Positions 28,417 through 39,193 of a stretch of DNA of 64,000 nt are shown here, in pieces. The first letter of the stretch is position 1. The number at the start of each line of letters is the position of its first letter. The stretch is from CAWDDG01 sp963801065 (GTDB lineage: Bacteria; Actinomycetota; Actinomycetes; Jiangellales; Jiangellaceae), in the NCBI GenBank assembly GCA_963801065.1, contig CAWDDG010000006.1, positions 62,001 to 126,000 of the forward strand, in the 5' to 3' direction. The translations under genes and the position numbers were made by a program. Below the pieces are notes generated by a model. It saw only the letters and a list, made by a program, of their open reading frames with translations. It was not told the origin of the DNA and ran no database searches.

Positions 28417-29688
28417 GTGAGCCCGTTGTTCCGAGCACCCCGGGGGACGTTCGACCTCGTACCTCCGCGTGGCGAGGCGACCCTCGCCGTGCGTGAGGCG
28501 ATGGCCGCACCGCTGCGTCGGGCCGGCTACGGCTACGTCGAGACCCCGACCTTCGAGGAGACCGCGCTGTTCGTGCGCGCGGTGGGGGAGTCGACCGACG
28601 TCGTCAGCAAGGAGATGTACTCGTTCACCACTCGGGGCGGCGACGACGTGACGCTGAGGCCCGAGGGCACTGCGCCCGTGCTGCGGGCTGCGCTGGAGCA
28701 CAACCTGCACCGGGGCCCGCTGCCGGTGAAGCTGTGGTACTCGGGCTCGTACTACCGGTACGAACGCCCGCAGAAGGGGCGCTTCCGGCACTTTTCCCAG
28801 GTCGGCGCCGAGGCGATCGGGACCGAGGATCCGGCGATCGACGCCGAGTTGATCGTGCTGGCCGTCGATGCCTACCGGGCGCTGGGGCTGACCGTGCGCC
28901 TGCTGGTGAACTCGCTCGGCTCGGACGAGTCGAGGCCGGCGTACCGGGCGGCGTTGCAGGACTATCTGCGGCGGCGGGACCTGGACGACGAGACGCGTGA
29001 ACGGGTCGAGCTCAACCCACTGCGCGTGCTCGACGACAAACGGCCGGAGATGCAGGCGGTCCTGAAGGAAGCGCCGGTGATCGCCGACTTCCTGTCGGCT
29101 GCCGACCGCGCTCACCACGACACCTTGCGCGCCCTGCTGGCCGACACCGGCGTCGACTACGAGGACGATCCGCGCCTGGTCAGGGGCCTGGACTACTACA
29201 CGAGGACGCTGTTCGAGTTCGTGCACGACGGGCTGGGCGCACAGTCGGCGGTTGGCGGAGGCGGCCGCTACGACGGCTTGTCGGAACTGCTCGGCGGTCC
29301 ACGGCTGCCGGGTGTCGGCTGGGCACTCGGCGTCGAGCGGACGTTGCTCGCCGTCGAGGCCGAGGGTAGGACTCTGCATGGTACGGGCGGTGTGGACGTC
29401 TTCGCCGTACCGCTGGGCGAGGTGGCGGCCCGGCGGCTGTTCGCAGTCGTCACCGAGCTTCGGCGTGCCGGCGTGGCCGCTGACATGGCGACCGGTACGC
29501 GGGGCCTCAAGGGTTCGATGAAGGCGGCGGACCGGAGTGGCGCGAGGTACGCGATCGTCGTCGGCGAGCGCGATCTGGCCGACGGTGTCGCCCAGATCAA
29601 GGACCTGCGGTCCGGCGACCAGGCGCCGGCGTCGCTCCAGACCCTGGTCGCGGAACTGCGCAAGCGGCTCGGGGCGCCGGACGCCTGA
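28417..29688 (+). CDS. hisS: Histidine--tRNA ligase
   Basis: A 423-aa class II synthetase that charges tRNA-His. Motif 1 region APRGTFDLVPP, then LRPEGTAPVLRA, motif 2 around GRFRHFSQVGAEAIG, the histidine-specific RGLDYYTRTLFEF, motif 3 GGGGRYDGLSE and GVGWALGVERTLL, and a C-terminal anticodon-binding domain. GTG start preceded by GAGGACG. Length and order are normal. Confidence 0.97.
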   Translation: MSPLFRAPRGTFDLVPPRGEATLAVREAMAAPLRRAGYGYVETPTFEETALFVRAVGESTDVVSKEMYSFTTRGGDDVTLRPEGTAPVLRAALEHNLHRGPLPVKLWYSGSYYRYERPQKGRFRHFSQVGAEAIGTEDPAIDAELIVLAVDAYRALGLTVRLLVNSLGSDESRPAYRAALQDYLRRRDLDDETRERVELNPLRVLDDKRPEMQAVLKEAPVIADFLSAADRAHHDTLRALLADTGVDYEDDPRLVRGLDYYTRTLFEFVHDGLGAQSAVGGGGRYDGLSELLGGPRLPGVGWALGVERTLLAVEAEGRTLHGTGGVDVFAVPLGEVAARRLFAVVTELRRAGVAADMATGTRGLKGSMKAADRSGARYAIVVGERDLADGVAQIKDLRSGDQAPASLQTLVAELRKRLGAPDA

Positions 29689-29745
29689 CGGCGGCCGCCG
29701 CTCAGGTCAGCTCCGGCGGTGATACGGCCGCCCCTTGCATTCCAC

Positions 29746-29761
29746 TCGAACACATGTTCGA
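29746..29761 (+). promoter_or_regulatory. LexA (SOS) box of the Rv2578c-type radical SAM gene
   Basis: TCGAACACATGTTCGA is a perfect 16-base dyad of the TCGAAC-N4-GTTCGA type that is the strongest actinobacterial LexA operator. It ends 8 bases before the chosen start codon. The mycobacterial counterpart of the downstream gene is also reported to be damage-inducible. Confidence 0.88.
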
Positions 29762-29769
29762 ATGAGTTG

Positions 29770-31314
29770 GTGCGATGGCAGGGCCAGCGAATCGATGCCG
29801 AGGACGAGACGGCACTGCCCGGTCTGAACCGGATCCCGGGTCTCATCCGCAGCGTGACCACGCCCGACTTCGCCGGTGTGACCTTTCACGAGGTCAGGGC
29901 GCGCAGCGTCCTCAACGAGGTGCCGGGGCAGTCGGTGATGCCTTTCCGGTGGACGGTCAACCCGTACCGCGGTTGCACTCACGCGTGCCGTTACTGCCTG
30001 GCCGGCGACACGCTGATCATGCTGGCCTCTGGGCGGGTGCGTCGGCTGGCCGACATCCGACCGGGCGATGCCGTCTGCGGCACCGAGCTTCGCGGCGGCG
30101 ATCGCCACCTGGCGCCGACCGTGGTGCGAGCGCACTGGCAGACGGTCAGGGCGGCCTTCGGGGTCGAGCTCGGCGACGGCACGGTGCTCGTCGCGAGCGC
30201 CGAACACCGGTTCCTGACGCCGGCGGGCTGGAAGCACGTCGCTGCCGACGGAGACCAGCAGGAGTCCCGCCCGTACCTGCGCGCGGGCGACGAGCTCGTC
30301 TGCCTGGGTCGAGATCAGGTCGGCCGCGCCGTCGGGCGTCGGGGCGTCGCGATCGCCCCCGACTCCCGGACGCGGGTCGCCTCCGTCGAACCGCTCGGCG
30401 TCGACGTGCCCATGTATGACATCACGACCGGGACCGGCGACTTCGTCGCGAACGGCGTGATCAGCCACAACTGCTTCGCCAGGGGGAGTCACGAGTGGCT
30501 GGAGCTCGACACCGGCACCGGCTTCGACACCGAGATCGTCGTCAAGGTGAACGCTCCCGACGTTCTGGCACGGGAGGTCGCACGTCGGTCCTGGACTCGT
30601 GAGCACGTCGCCCTGGGCACCAACACCGACCCCTACCAGCGTGCCGAGGGTCGGTACCGGCTCATGCCCGGGATCATCGGGGCGCTCGCCGGGTCGGGCA
30701 CTCCGTTCTCCATCCTGACCAAGGGCACCCTGCTCCGCCGCGATCTGCCGCTGCTGGCCTCGGTCGCCAGGGACGTGGACGTCGGGTTGGCGGTGTCCAT
30801 CGCGATCTACGACCAGGCGCTGCACCAGAGCCTCGAGCCGGGCACGCCGTCACCCCGGGCCCGGCTCGACCTGGTCCGCTCGATCCGTGCCGCCGGCTTC
30901 GACTGCAGTGTGCTGCTTGCGCCGGTGCTTCCATGGCTGACCGACTCGACGGGGTCGCTCGACGACGCGCTCGGCACCCTCGCGCAGGCAGGAGCGTCCA
31001 GCGTCACGGCCATCCCGCTGCACCTGCGCCCGGGCGCACGCGAATGGTTCATGGCCTGGCTCGTACGAGAGCGCCCCGACCTCGTCGCCGGCTACGAGCG
31101 CTTGTTCGCGCGGGGCGCCTACGTGCCACGCGCATACAGCGAGTGGCTCTCCCAGCGGGTGCGGCCGCTGCTCGCCCGCCACGGGCTGGAGTCCGGCGGT
31201 GGAGGGCGGGCGCGTGGAGTTCCCGGGGAGGACGACGTGGTCGTGCCGGCGGGGAGCTCGTCCGACCCGCTGGCGCCCGATGGGCCGGCGCCGCAGCAGC
31301 TCACGCTCATGTAG
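29770..31314 (+). CDS. Intein-containing Rv2578c-family radical SAM protein
   Basis: The precursor is 514 aa; after splicing out a 159-residue intein the mature protein would be 355 aa, close to its uninterrupted homologues. The extein has the radical-SAM motif C69-THA-C73-RY-C, and the third cysteine is split by the intein: the intein begins with Cys76, and the flanking +1 residue, Cys235, restores CRYCFARG after splicing. Later conserved text is VALGTNTDPYQRAEGRYRLMPGI and SILTKGTLLRRDLPLL. The family belongs to the SplB-like group of radical-SAM enzymes and is thought to act in DNA repair. GTG 29770 is favoured: a GTG at 29719 would put the SOS box inside the gene. Confidence 0.93.
   Translation: MRWQGQRIDAEDETALPGLNRIPGLIRSVTTPDFAGVTFHEVRARSVLNEVPGQSVMPFRWTVNPYRGCTHACRYCLAGDTLIMLASGRVRRLADIRPGDAVCGTELRGGDRHLAPTVVRAHWQTVRAAFGVELGDGTVLVASAEHRFLTPAGWKHVAADGDQQESRPYLRAGDELVCLGRDQVGRAVGRRGVAIAPDSRTRVASVEPLGVDVPMYDITTGTGDFVANGVISHNCFARGSHEWLELDTGTGFDTEIVVKVNAPDVLAREVARRSWTREHVALGTNTDPYQRAEGRYRLMPGIIGALAGSGTPFSILTKGTLLRRDLPLLASVARDVDVGLAVSIAIYDQALHQSLEPGTPSPRARLDLVRSIRAAGFDCSVLLAPVLPWLTDSTGSLDDALGTLAQAGASSVTAIPLHLRPGAREWFMAWLVRERPDLVAGYERLFARGAYVPRAYSEWLSQRVRPLLARHGLESGGGGRARGVPGEDDVVVPAGSSSDPLAPDGPAPQQLTLM
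29995..30471 (+). other. Mini-intein (159 aa, no homing endonuclease)
   Basis: Block A is CLAGDTLIML at the start; block B is VLVASAEHRFLT, where the usual T-x-x-H is S-x-x-H; block F is PMYDITTGTGDFVANG; block G is VISHN followed by Cys+1. There is no LAGLIDADG block and no room for one, so it splices but cannot home. The inserted stretch is in frame and of similar GC to its host gene, suggesting long residence. Confidence 0.93.
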
Positions 31315-31342
31315 CCGCCGGCTCCGCTACTCGGCCGCCTCC

Positions 31343-31732
31343 TCAGCCTTCGGCCAGCTCCTCGGGAGTCAATGCTCGTAGCACGCAGAACTCGTTGCCT
31401 TCGGGGTCCGCCAGGACGACCCAGCTGACCGTCGGCGGCTGGCCGATGTCGACCCGGGTGGCACCGAGCGCGACGAGCCGGTCGACCTCGGCTTGTTGGT
31501 CCAGCGGGCGCAGGTCGAGGTGCAGGCGGTTCTTTGCGACCTTGGCATCGTTGTTCGAGCCGAAGAGCAGATCTGGCGCGACGTTCTCCTCCGGGCTGCC
31601 CTCGGGCGGCTCGAGCACGCTCTCCCGTTCGTCCTCGTAGGTCAGGCGCCAACCCAGCGCGTTCGCCCAGAACCGAGCGAGACCCGGTGGGTCGAGGGAG
31701 TCGACGACGATGCACTGGATCCGGATGTCCAC
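31343..31732 (-). CDS. VOC-family (glyoxalase-like) protein
   Basis: A 129-aa protein with one vicinal-oxygen-chelate domain: paired beta-alpha-beta-beta-beta modules with DPPGLARFWANALGW near the start, KNRLHLDLRP in the middle and VVLADPEGNEFCVL near the end. Such proteins are often named glyoxalase or bleomycin-resistance-like, but substrate cannot be inferred. It is a single gene, convergent with the radical-SAM gene and divergent from aspS. Confidence 0.85.
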   Translation of the reverse strand: MDIRIQCIVVDSLDPPGLARFWANALGWRLTYEDERESVLEPPEGSPEENVAPDLLFGSNNDAKVAKNRLHLDLRPLDQQAEVDRLVALGATRVDIGQPPTVSWVVLADPEGNEFCVLRALTPEELAEG

Positions 31733-31812
31733 GACCGCCAGCGTCGCCGCAGAGCCAGGACGTCGTCAACGGGTTTCCCCGAGCAGGTTCGTACCCGCCG
31801 ACACGCCGAACG

Positions 31813-31818
31813 TAGGAT
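31813..31818 (+). promoter_or_regulatory. Probable -10 element of aspS
   Basis: TAGGAT, about 70 bases before the aspS start, matches TANNNT. Confidence 0.35.
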
Positions 31819-31887
31819 CGGGTCCGCCCGATTCTCAGACGCTGACCGAGACGCGTCTGCCGATCCATGACCAAGAGGACCAAGCTC

Positions 31888-33657
31888 GTGCTTCGCACTC
31901 AGTCGGCCGGAGAGCTCCGGGCCGAACATGCCGGTCGGACCGTCACGCTCGCAGGCTGGGTGGCCCGTCGGCGGGATCACGGCGGGGTGGCGTTCCTGGA
32001 CCTTCGGGACGCGTCGGGAGTCGCCCAGGTAGTCGTACGGGACGAGGCCGTGGCGGCGGGACTGCGCAGCGAGTTCTGCGTCCGTGTCGACGGTGCGGTC
32101 CAGCGGCGCCCGGCCGGCAACGAGAACCCGAACCTGCCGACCGGCGAGGTCGAAGTCGTCGCCGACACGGTTGAGGTGCTGAGCGAGGCCGCTCCGTTGC
32201 CGTTCCCGATCGACGAGCATGTCGACGTCGGCGAGGAGGTGCGGCTCCGGTACCGCTACCTCGACCTTCGGCGTCCCGGTCCGGCCGCCGCGCTGCGGCT
32301 GCGTTCGAGGGTCAACCAGGCTGCCCGCGATCTGCTGCTGGCCGAGGACTTCATCGAGATCGAGACGCCGACGCTGACCCGCTCGACGCCCGAGGGCGCC
32401 CGCGACTTCCTCGTCCCGGCGCGGCTGCGACCGGGCAGTTGGTACGCGCTTCCGCAGTCACCCCAGCTGTTCAAGCAGCTGCTCATGGTTGCGGGTTTCG
32501 AACGGTACTTCCAGATCGCGCGCTGCTATCGCGACGAGGATTTCCGCGCCGACCGGCAGCCCGAGTTCACCCAGCTCGACATCGAGATGAGCTTCGTCCA
32601 GCAGGACGACGTCATCGCGCTGGGTGAGCGTGTCGTGGCGGCGCTGTGGAAGCTCGTCGGCCACGACGTCACGGCGCCGATCCGGCGGCTGACGTTCCGC
32701 GAGGCGATGGACCGCTATGGCTCCGACAAGCCAGACCTGCGATTCGCACTCGAGCTGACCGATCTCACCGAGCATTTCGACAAGACGGGGTTCCGGGTCT
32801 TCCAGGCGCCCTACGTGGGTGCCGTCGTGCAGCCGGGCGGAGCGTCGCAGAGCCGGCGTGAGCTCGACGGCTGGCAGGACTGGGCAAGGGCCCGAGGGGC
32901 GAAGGGACTCGCCTACGTCCTGGTCGGAGACGACGGCGAGCTCTCCGGTCCGGTCGCGAAGAACCTCTCCGAGGGCGAGAAGGACGGTCTGGCCGAGCTG
33001 GTGAAGGCCTCGGCCGGCGACGCGATCTTCTTCGCTGCGGGCACCCGGGCGCCGTCGCAGACGCTGCTCGGCGCCGTGCGCCTCGAGATCGCGCGCCGGG
33101 GCGGGCTGATCGACCAGGGCGCGTGGGAGTTCGTCTGGATCGTCGACTACCCGTTGTTCGAGCCCGTCGAGGCCACGGACGAGATCGCGGTCGGCTCCGG
33201 CCGCTGGACTGCCGTCCACCACGCGTTCACGTCACCCACGGAGGAATGGGCCGACCGCTTCGAGGCCGACCCGGAGAACGCGCTGTCGTACGCCTACGAC
33301 CTCGTGTGCAACGGCAACGAGATCGGCGGCGGCTCGATCCGTATCCACCGGGCCGATGTCCAGCAGCGGGTGTTCGACGTGATGGGCCTGTCCGCGGACG
33401 AGGCGCAGGAGAAGTTCGGGTTCCTGCTGGACGCCTTCGCGTACGGCGCGCCGCCGCACGGGGGCATCGCGTTCGGGTGGGATCGCATCGTCGCACTGCT
33501 GGCCGGCAGCGACTCGATCCGTGACGTGATCGCCTTCCCGAAGTCCGGCGGAGGCTACGACCCGCTCACCGCGGCGCCCGCCCCGATCACCCCGCAGCAG
33601 CGCAAGGAAGCCGGCGTCGACGCGGTGCCTGATCGCCCAGCCGACCGAAGCGGCTGA
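31888..33657 (+). CDS. aspS: Aspartate--tRNA ligase
   Basis: A 589-aa bacterial-type synthetase. N-terminal anticodon-binding OB fold (TLAGWVARRRDHGGVAFLDL), catalytic core with QSPQLFKQLLM, motif 2 CYRDEDFRADRQPEFTQLD, the bacterial GAD insertion around residues 280-400, and motif 3 GIAFGWDRIVALL. GTG 31888 is preferred: AGAGGA precedes it and the product begins MLRTQSAGELR, the family norm. ATG 31867 would add 7 residues and has no ribosome site. Whether it also charges tRNA-Asn cannot be told here. Confidence 0.95.
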   Translation: MLRTQSAGELRAEHAGRTVTLAGWVARRRDHGGVAFLDLRDASGVAQVVVRDEAVAAGLRSEFCVRVDGAVQRRPAGNENPNLPTGEVEVVADTVEVLSEAAPLPFPIDEHVDVGEEVRLRYRYLDLRRPGPAAALRLRSRVNQAARDLLLAEDFIEIETPTLTRSTPEGARDFLVPARLRPGSWYALPQSPQLFKQLLMVAGFERYFQIARCYRDEDFRADRQPEFTQLDIEMSFVQQDDVIALGERVVAALWKLVGHDVTAPIRRLTFREAMDRYGSDKPDLRFALELTDLTEHFDKTGFRVFQAPYVGAVVQPGGASQSRRELDGWQDWARARGAKGLAYVLVGDDGELSGPVAKNLSEGEKDGLAELVKASAGDAIFFAAGTRAPSQTLLGAVRLEIARRGGLIDQGAWEFVWIVDYPLFEPVEATDEIAVGSGRWTAVHHAFTSPTEEWADRFEADPENALSYAYDLVCNGNEIGGGSIRIHRADVQQRVFDVMGLSADEAQEKFGFLLDAFAYGAPPHGGIAFGWDRIVALLAGSDSIRDVIAFPKSGGGYDPLTAAPAPITPQQRKEAGVDAVPDRPADRSG

Positions 33658-33697
33658 CTGCGGCAGGAACCGGCGCGCTCGTCGACCTGGCGCACGT

Positions 33698-33804
33698 GGC
33701 TTCGCTCTGCGCACCTATGCGCACCACCCCTGCCGTGGATATCCCGCGAGCGATGACCGCGTCCGGACCGGGGGCCGCTGCGTATAGGTGCGCAGAGCAA
33801 AGCC
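33698..33804. repeat. Long intergenic inverted repeat between aspS and rarA
   Basis: Arms 33698-33721 and 33781-33804 are complementary over 24 bases with two G.U-compatible mismatches; the shared core is GCTCTGCGCACCTAT. The loop is 59 bases. The arm sequence is unrelated to the other palindromes. The rest of the 253-base gap shows no gene. Confidence 0.9.
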
Positions 33805-33897
33805 GCTGCGAGTGTTTGGCCTGCGGGCCAAGAGCGCTCCGGCAGGCCGCTCGCTGTACGCACGAACGGCCCGTGCGGGATCGTCCGTGAGAACGGC

Positions 33898-33910
33898 TAG
33901 CCTCGGCACT
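33898..33910 (+). promoter_or_regulatory. Leaderless-type promoter of rarA
   Basis: TAGCCT (33898-33903), 7 bases, then GTG 33911. No ribosome site precedes the GTG, so this also supports that start. Confidence 0.5.
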
Positions 33911-35287
33911 GTGGGCGACGACGACGCATTGTTCGAGGTCAGCGGGCGTCCCGCCTCGCCTCCCGCGACGCCTCCAGGCGCTCTCGCCGGTGCGGACGCC
34001 GACTACGAGGGCGCACCGCTCGCCGTGCGCATGCGCCCGCGCACGCTGGACGAGATCGTCGGACAGGACCAGCTGCTCAGCGCTGGTTCTCCGCTGCGCC
34101 AGCTCGTCGAGCAGGACCAGCCGATGGCACTCGTGCTCTGGGGGCCACCGGGAACAGGCAAGACGACCGTCGCGTACGTCGTCAGCCGGGCGACCCAACG
34201 GCACTTCGTCGAGCTGTCGGCAGTGACGGCCGGCGTGAAGGACGTCCGAGCCGTCATCGATCGGGCCCGCAAGGAGCTGGTCCGCAGCGGAACCGGCACG
34301 GTGCTCTTCGTCGACGAGGTTCACCGTTTCTCCAAGACGCAGCAGGACGCACTGCTGCCGGGTGTCGAGAACCGGTGGGTGTCCCTCGTGGCCGCGACGA
34401 CCGAGAACCCGTTCTTCGCCCTGATCAGCCCCCTGCTCTCGCGTTCGCTGCTGCTCACGCTGGACCCGCTGGACGAGGATGGGATCAACGCCGTGCTCGA
34501 CCGAGCCCTCGCCGACGAGCGCGGTCTGGGTGGCTCGGTGAGTGTGGACGACGACGCGAGGGGCCACCTGGTCCGGCTTGCCGGGGGCGACGCGCGGCGG
34601 GTGCTGACCTATCTCGAGGCCGCCGCGGGCGCCGTGGCCGGGGAGGAGAATCCGACGATCGACCTGGCGACCGCCGAGACCGCCGTCGACCGGGCGGCCG
34701 TCCGGTACGACCGCGACGGCGACCAGCACTACGACGTCACGAGCGCGCTGATCAAGTCGATCCGCGGCAGCGACGCCGACGCGGCCCTGCACTACCTCGC
34801 GCGAATGGCCGAGGCGGGCGAGGACCCACGGTTCCTGGCCAGGCGACTGGTGATCCTGGCCAGCGAGGACATCGGGCTCGCCGATCCCACCGCGCTTCAG
34901 ACCGCGGTCGCCGCTGCACAGGCTGTCCAGCTTGTGGGATGGCCCGAGGCGAGCATCACGCTCGCCCAGGCGGTGATTGCGCTCTCATTGGCGCCGAAGT
35001 CGAACAGCGTCGTGAGGGCGATCGGCGCCGCGCTCGGCGACGTGCGGGCCGGGTTGGTCGGGCCGGTACCGCCGCAGCTACGCGACGCCCACTACGCCGG
35101 GGCGAGGAAGATCGGCCACGGCACGACGTACGCCTACGCCCACGACGACCCGCGCGGCGTCGTGGAGCAGCAGTACGCGCCCGATCCGGTCGCCGACAAG
35201 GCGTACTACGAGCCCGGCACCCGCGGCGCCGAGCGAGACTACGCAGAGCGGCACGCCAAGCTCCGCAAGATCATCCGCGGCGATTGA
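33911..35287 (+). CDS. Replication-associated recombination protein A (RarA/MgsA-type AAA ATPase)
   Basis: A 458-aa clamp-loader-like ATPase that works at stalled replication forks. Walker A WGPPGTGKTT, Walker B FVDEVHRFSK, sensor text AATTENPFFALISPLLSR, then the tetramerisation region with YDVTSALIKSIRGSDADAALHYLARM and ASEDIGLADP. The chosen GTG gives the standard short N terminus; the frame is open upstream through the palindrome but that stretch is non-coding in character. Confidence 0.93.
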   Translation: MGDDDALFEVSGRPASPPATPPGALAGADADYEGAPLAVRMRPRTLDEIVGQDQLLSAGSPLRQLVEQDQPMALVLWGPPGTGKTTVAYVVSRATQRHFVELSAVTAGVKDVRAVIDRARKELVRSGTGTVLFVDEVHRFSKTQQDALLPGVENRWVSLVAATTENPFFALISPLLSRSLLLTLDPLDEDGINAVLDRALADERGLGGSVSVDDDARGHLVRLAGGDARRVLTYLEAAAGAVAGEENPTIDLATAETAVDRAAVRYDRDGDQHYDVTSALIKSIRGSDADAALHYLARMAEAGEDPRFLARRLVILASEDIGLADPTALQTAVAAAQAVQLVGWPEASITLAQAVIALSLAPKSNSVVRAIGAALGDVRAGLVGPVPPQLRDAHYAGARKIGHGTTYAYAHDDPRGVVEQQYAPDPVADKAYYEPGTRGAERDYAERHAKLRKIIRGD

Positions 35288-35323
35288 CGAGCGTACCGGG
35301 AACGTCAGCGCCTCGCCGCGCGA

Positions 35324-35329
35324 TAGGGT
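35324..35329 (+). promoter_or_regulatory. Probable -10 element of the DUF948-DUF6167-alaS operon
   Basis: TAGGGT, 40 bases before the next ATG, followed by a short leader ending in CAGGAGGGG. Confidence 0.4.
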
Positions 35330-35368
35330 CGGACCTCCCGAGAGACCACGCAGGAGGGGTCCCCGACC

Positions 35369-35752
35369 ATGTCCGCAGGCGAGATCGCGGGGCTGATCGC
35401 CGCTGTCGCATTCGTCCTGCTCGTCGGCGTGATCGCCGTGCCGATCCTCAAGCTCGGCAAGACGGTCGACGAGCTCACGCTGACGGTGCGCGACCTGCGT
35501 CAGCAGCACGTGGCGAAGACCAGCGTGACGGTCGACGAGACCAACGAGCTGCTGGCGTCGACGAACGCCCAGTTGCAGCGCGTCGACGCGATCACGTCGA
35601 ACGCAGAGACGGTCACCGGCAATGTCGCTGCCATGTCCTCGCTCCTGGCGGCGACGTTCGGTGGCCCCATGTTGCGGACCGCAGCGTTCACCTACGGGGT
35701 GCGGCGAGCTTTGTCGCGCCGGCGCGAGAGGAAGGGGCGCGCGCGGCGATGA
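35369..35752 (+). CDS. DUF948 domain-containing membrane protein
   Basis: A 127-aa protein with one N-terminal transmembrane segment (about residues 5-26) followed by a helical, coiled-coil-like stretch (KTVDELTLTVRDLRQQHVAKTS and onward) and a very basic C terminus. This matches DUF948, a small membrane family often found just before alaS in actinomycetes. Strong GGAGG ribosome site. Its stop overlaps the next gene by ATGA. Function unknown. Confidence 0.85.
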   Translation: MSAGEIAGLIAAVAFVLLVGVIAVPILKLGKTVDELTLTVRDLRQQHVAKTSVTVDETNELLASTNAQLQRVDAITSNAETVTGNVAAMSSLLAATFGGPMLRTAAFTYGVRRALSRRRERKGRARR

Positions 35753-36047
35753 GACGGCTGTTCTGGGTCGCGCTGGGCGCGACCGCCGGGGTCTTGGTCG
35801 CTCGCCGGCTGACCAGGACGGCCCGTAAGCTCACGCCGGAAGGTGCCGGCGACCGCGTATCGGGTGCCGTCGGCGGATTGACCCAAGCCGTCCGCGAGTT
35901 CGCCGACGACGTCAGGGCCGGCATGGCCGAGCGCGACGTCGAGCTCCGTGAGGCCCTCGGCATCGCCGGGGACGGCACGGCGCGCGACGTCGACGCTGCC
36001 ACCCTCGACGAGCTGCTCCGTGCCGACAATCCGAGAGGCACGCGCTG

Positions 36048-36048
<1 letters not shown>
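35749..36048 (+). CDS. Small membrane-associated protein (DUF6167-like)
   Basis: A 99-aa protein: a short hydrophobic N-terminal segment (LFWVALGATAGVLVAR), then an amphipathic helical part (GLTQAVREFADDVRAGMAERDVELREAL) rich in acidic and basic residues. It resembles the family of small proteins that sit between the DUF948 gene and alaS in other actinomycetes. The overlaps on both sides (ATGA with DUF948, TGATG with alaS) suggest co-translation. Function unknown. Confidence 0.75.
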
Positions 36049-38732
<2,684 letters not shown>

Positions 38733-38734
38733 AC

Positions 38735-39193
38735 GTGCGACCGGGTGTCCGGCTGGCGGTCGATGTGGGCAGCGTCCGGATCGGGGTCGCCGCGTGCGAC
38801 CCCGCCGGAGTGCTGGCCACGCCGGTCGAGACGGTCCAGCGCGGGGCCGGAGACCTGGAGAGGTTGGCCCGGCTGGTCGACGAGCATGCGGCCGTCGAGG
38901 TGGTCATGGGCCTGCCGCGGTCCCTGTCCGGCCGCGAGGGGCCTTCGGCCTCGGCCGCCCGTAGCTTCGCGTCGTCCCTGGCCCGACGTGTGGCACCATG
39001 CCCGGTACGGCTGGTGGACGAGCGGCTGTCGACCGTGGCCGCTACGCGAGGAATGCGTGCCAGCGGCGTGTCGGCCCGCAAGGGTCGGGGTACGGTCGAT
39101 CAGGCTGCCGCGGTCGTCATCCTCCAGGGCGCGCTCGACGCCGAGCGTGCCAGCGGCCGGCCTCCCGGCGAGATCGTGCAGGTGGATACATGA
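38735..39193 (+). CDS. ruvX: Putative pre-16S rRNA nuclease / Holliday junction resolvase YqgF (RuvX)
   Basis: A 152-aa RNase H-fold protein. RLAVDVGSVRIGVAACD at the start, MGLPRSLSGREGPSA in the middle and LVDERLSTVAA give the conserved acidic residues and loop of the YqgF family. The E. coli protein trims 16S rRNA ends, and junction resolvase activity is also reported. GTG 38735 lies 2 bases after the alaS stop. It overlaps mltG by ATGA. Confidence 0.9.
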   Translation: MRPGVRLAVDVGSVRIGVAACDPAGVLATPVETVQRGAGDLERLARLVDEHAAVEVVMGLPRSLSGREGPSASAARSFASSLARRVAPCPVRLVDERLSTVAATRGMRASGVSARKGRGTVDQAAAVVILQGALDAERASGRPPGEIVQVDT

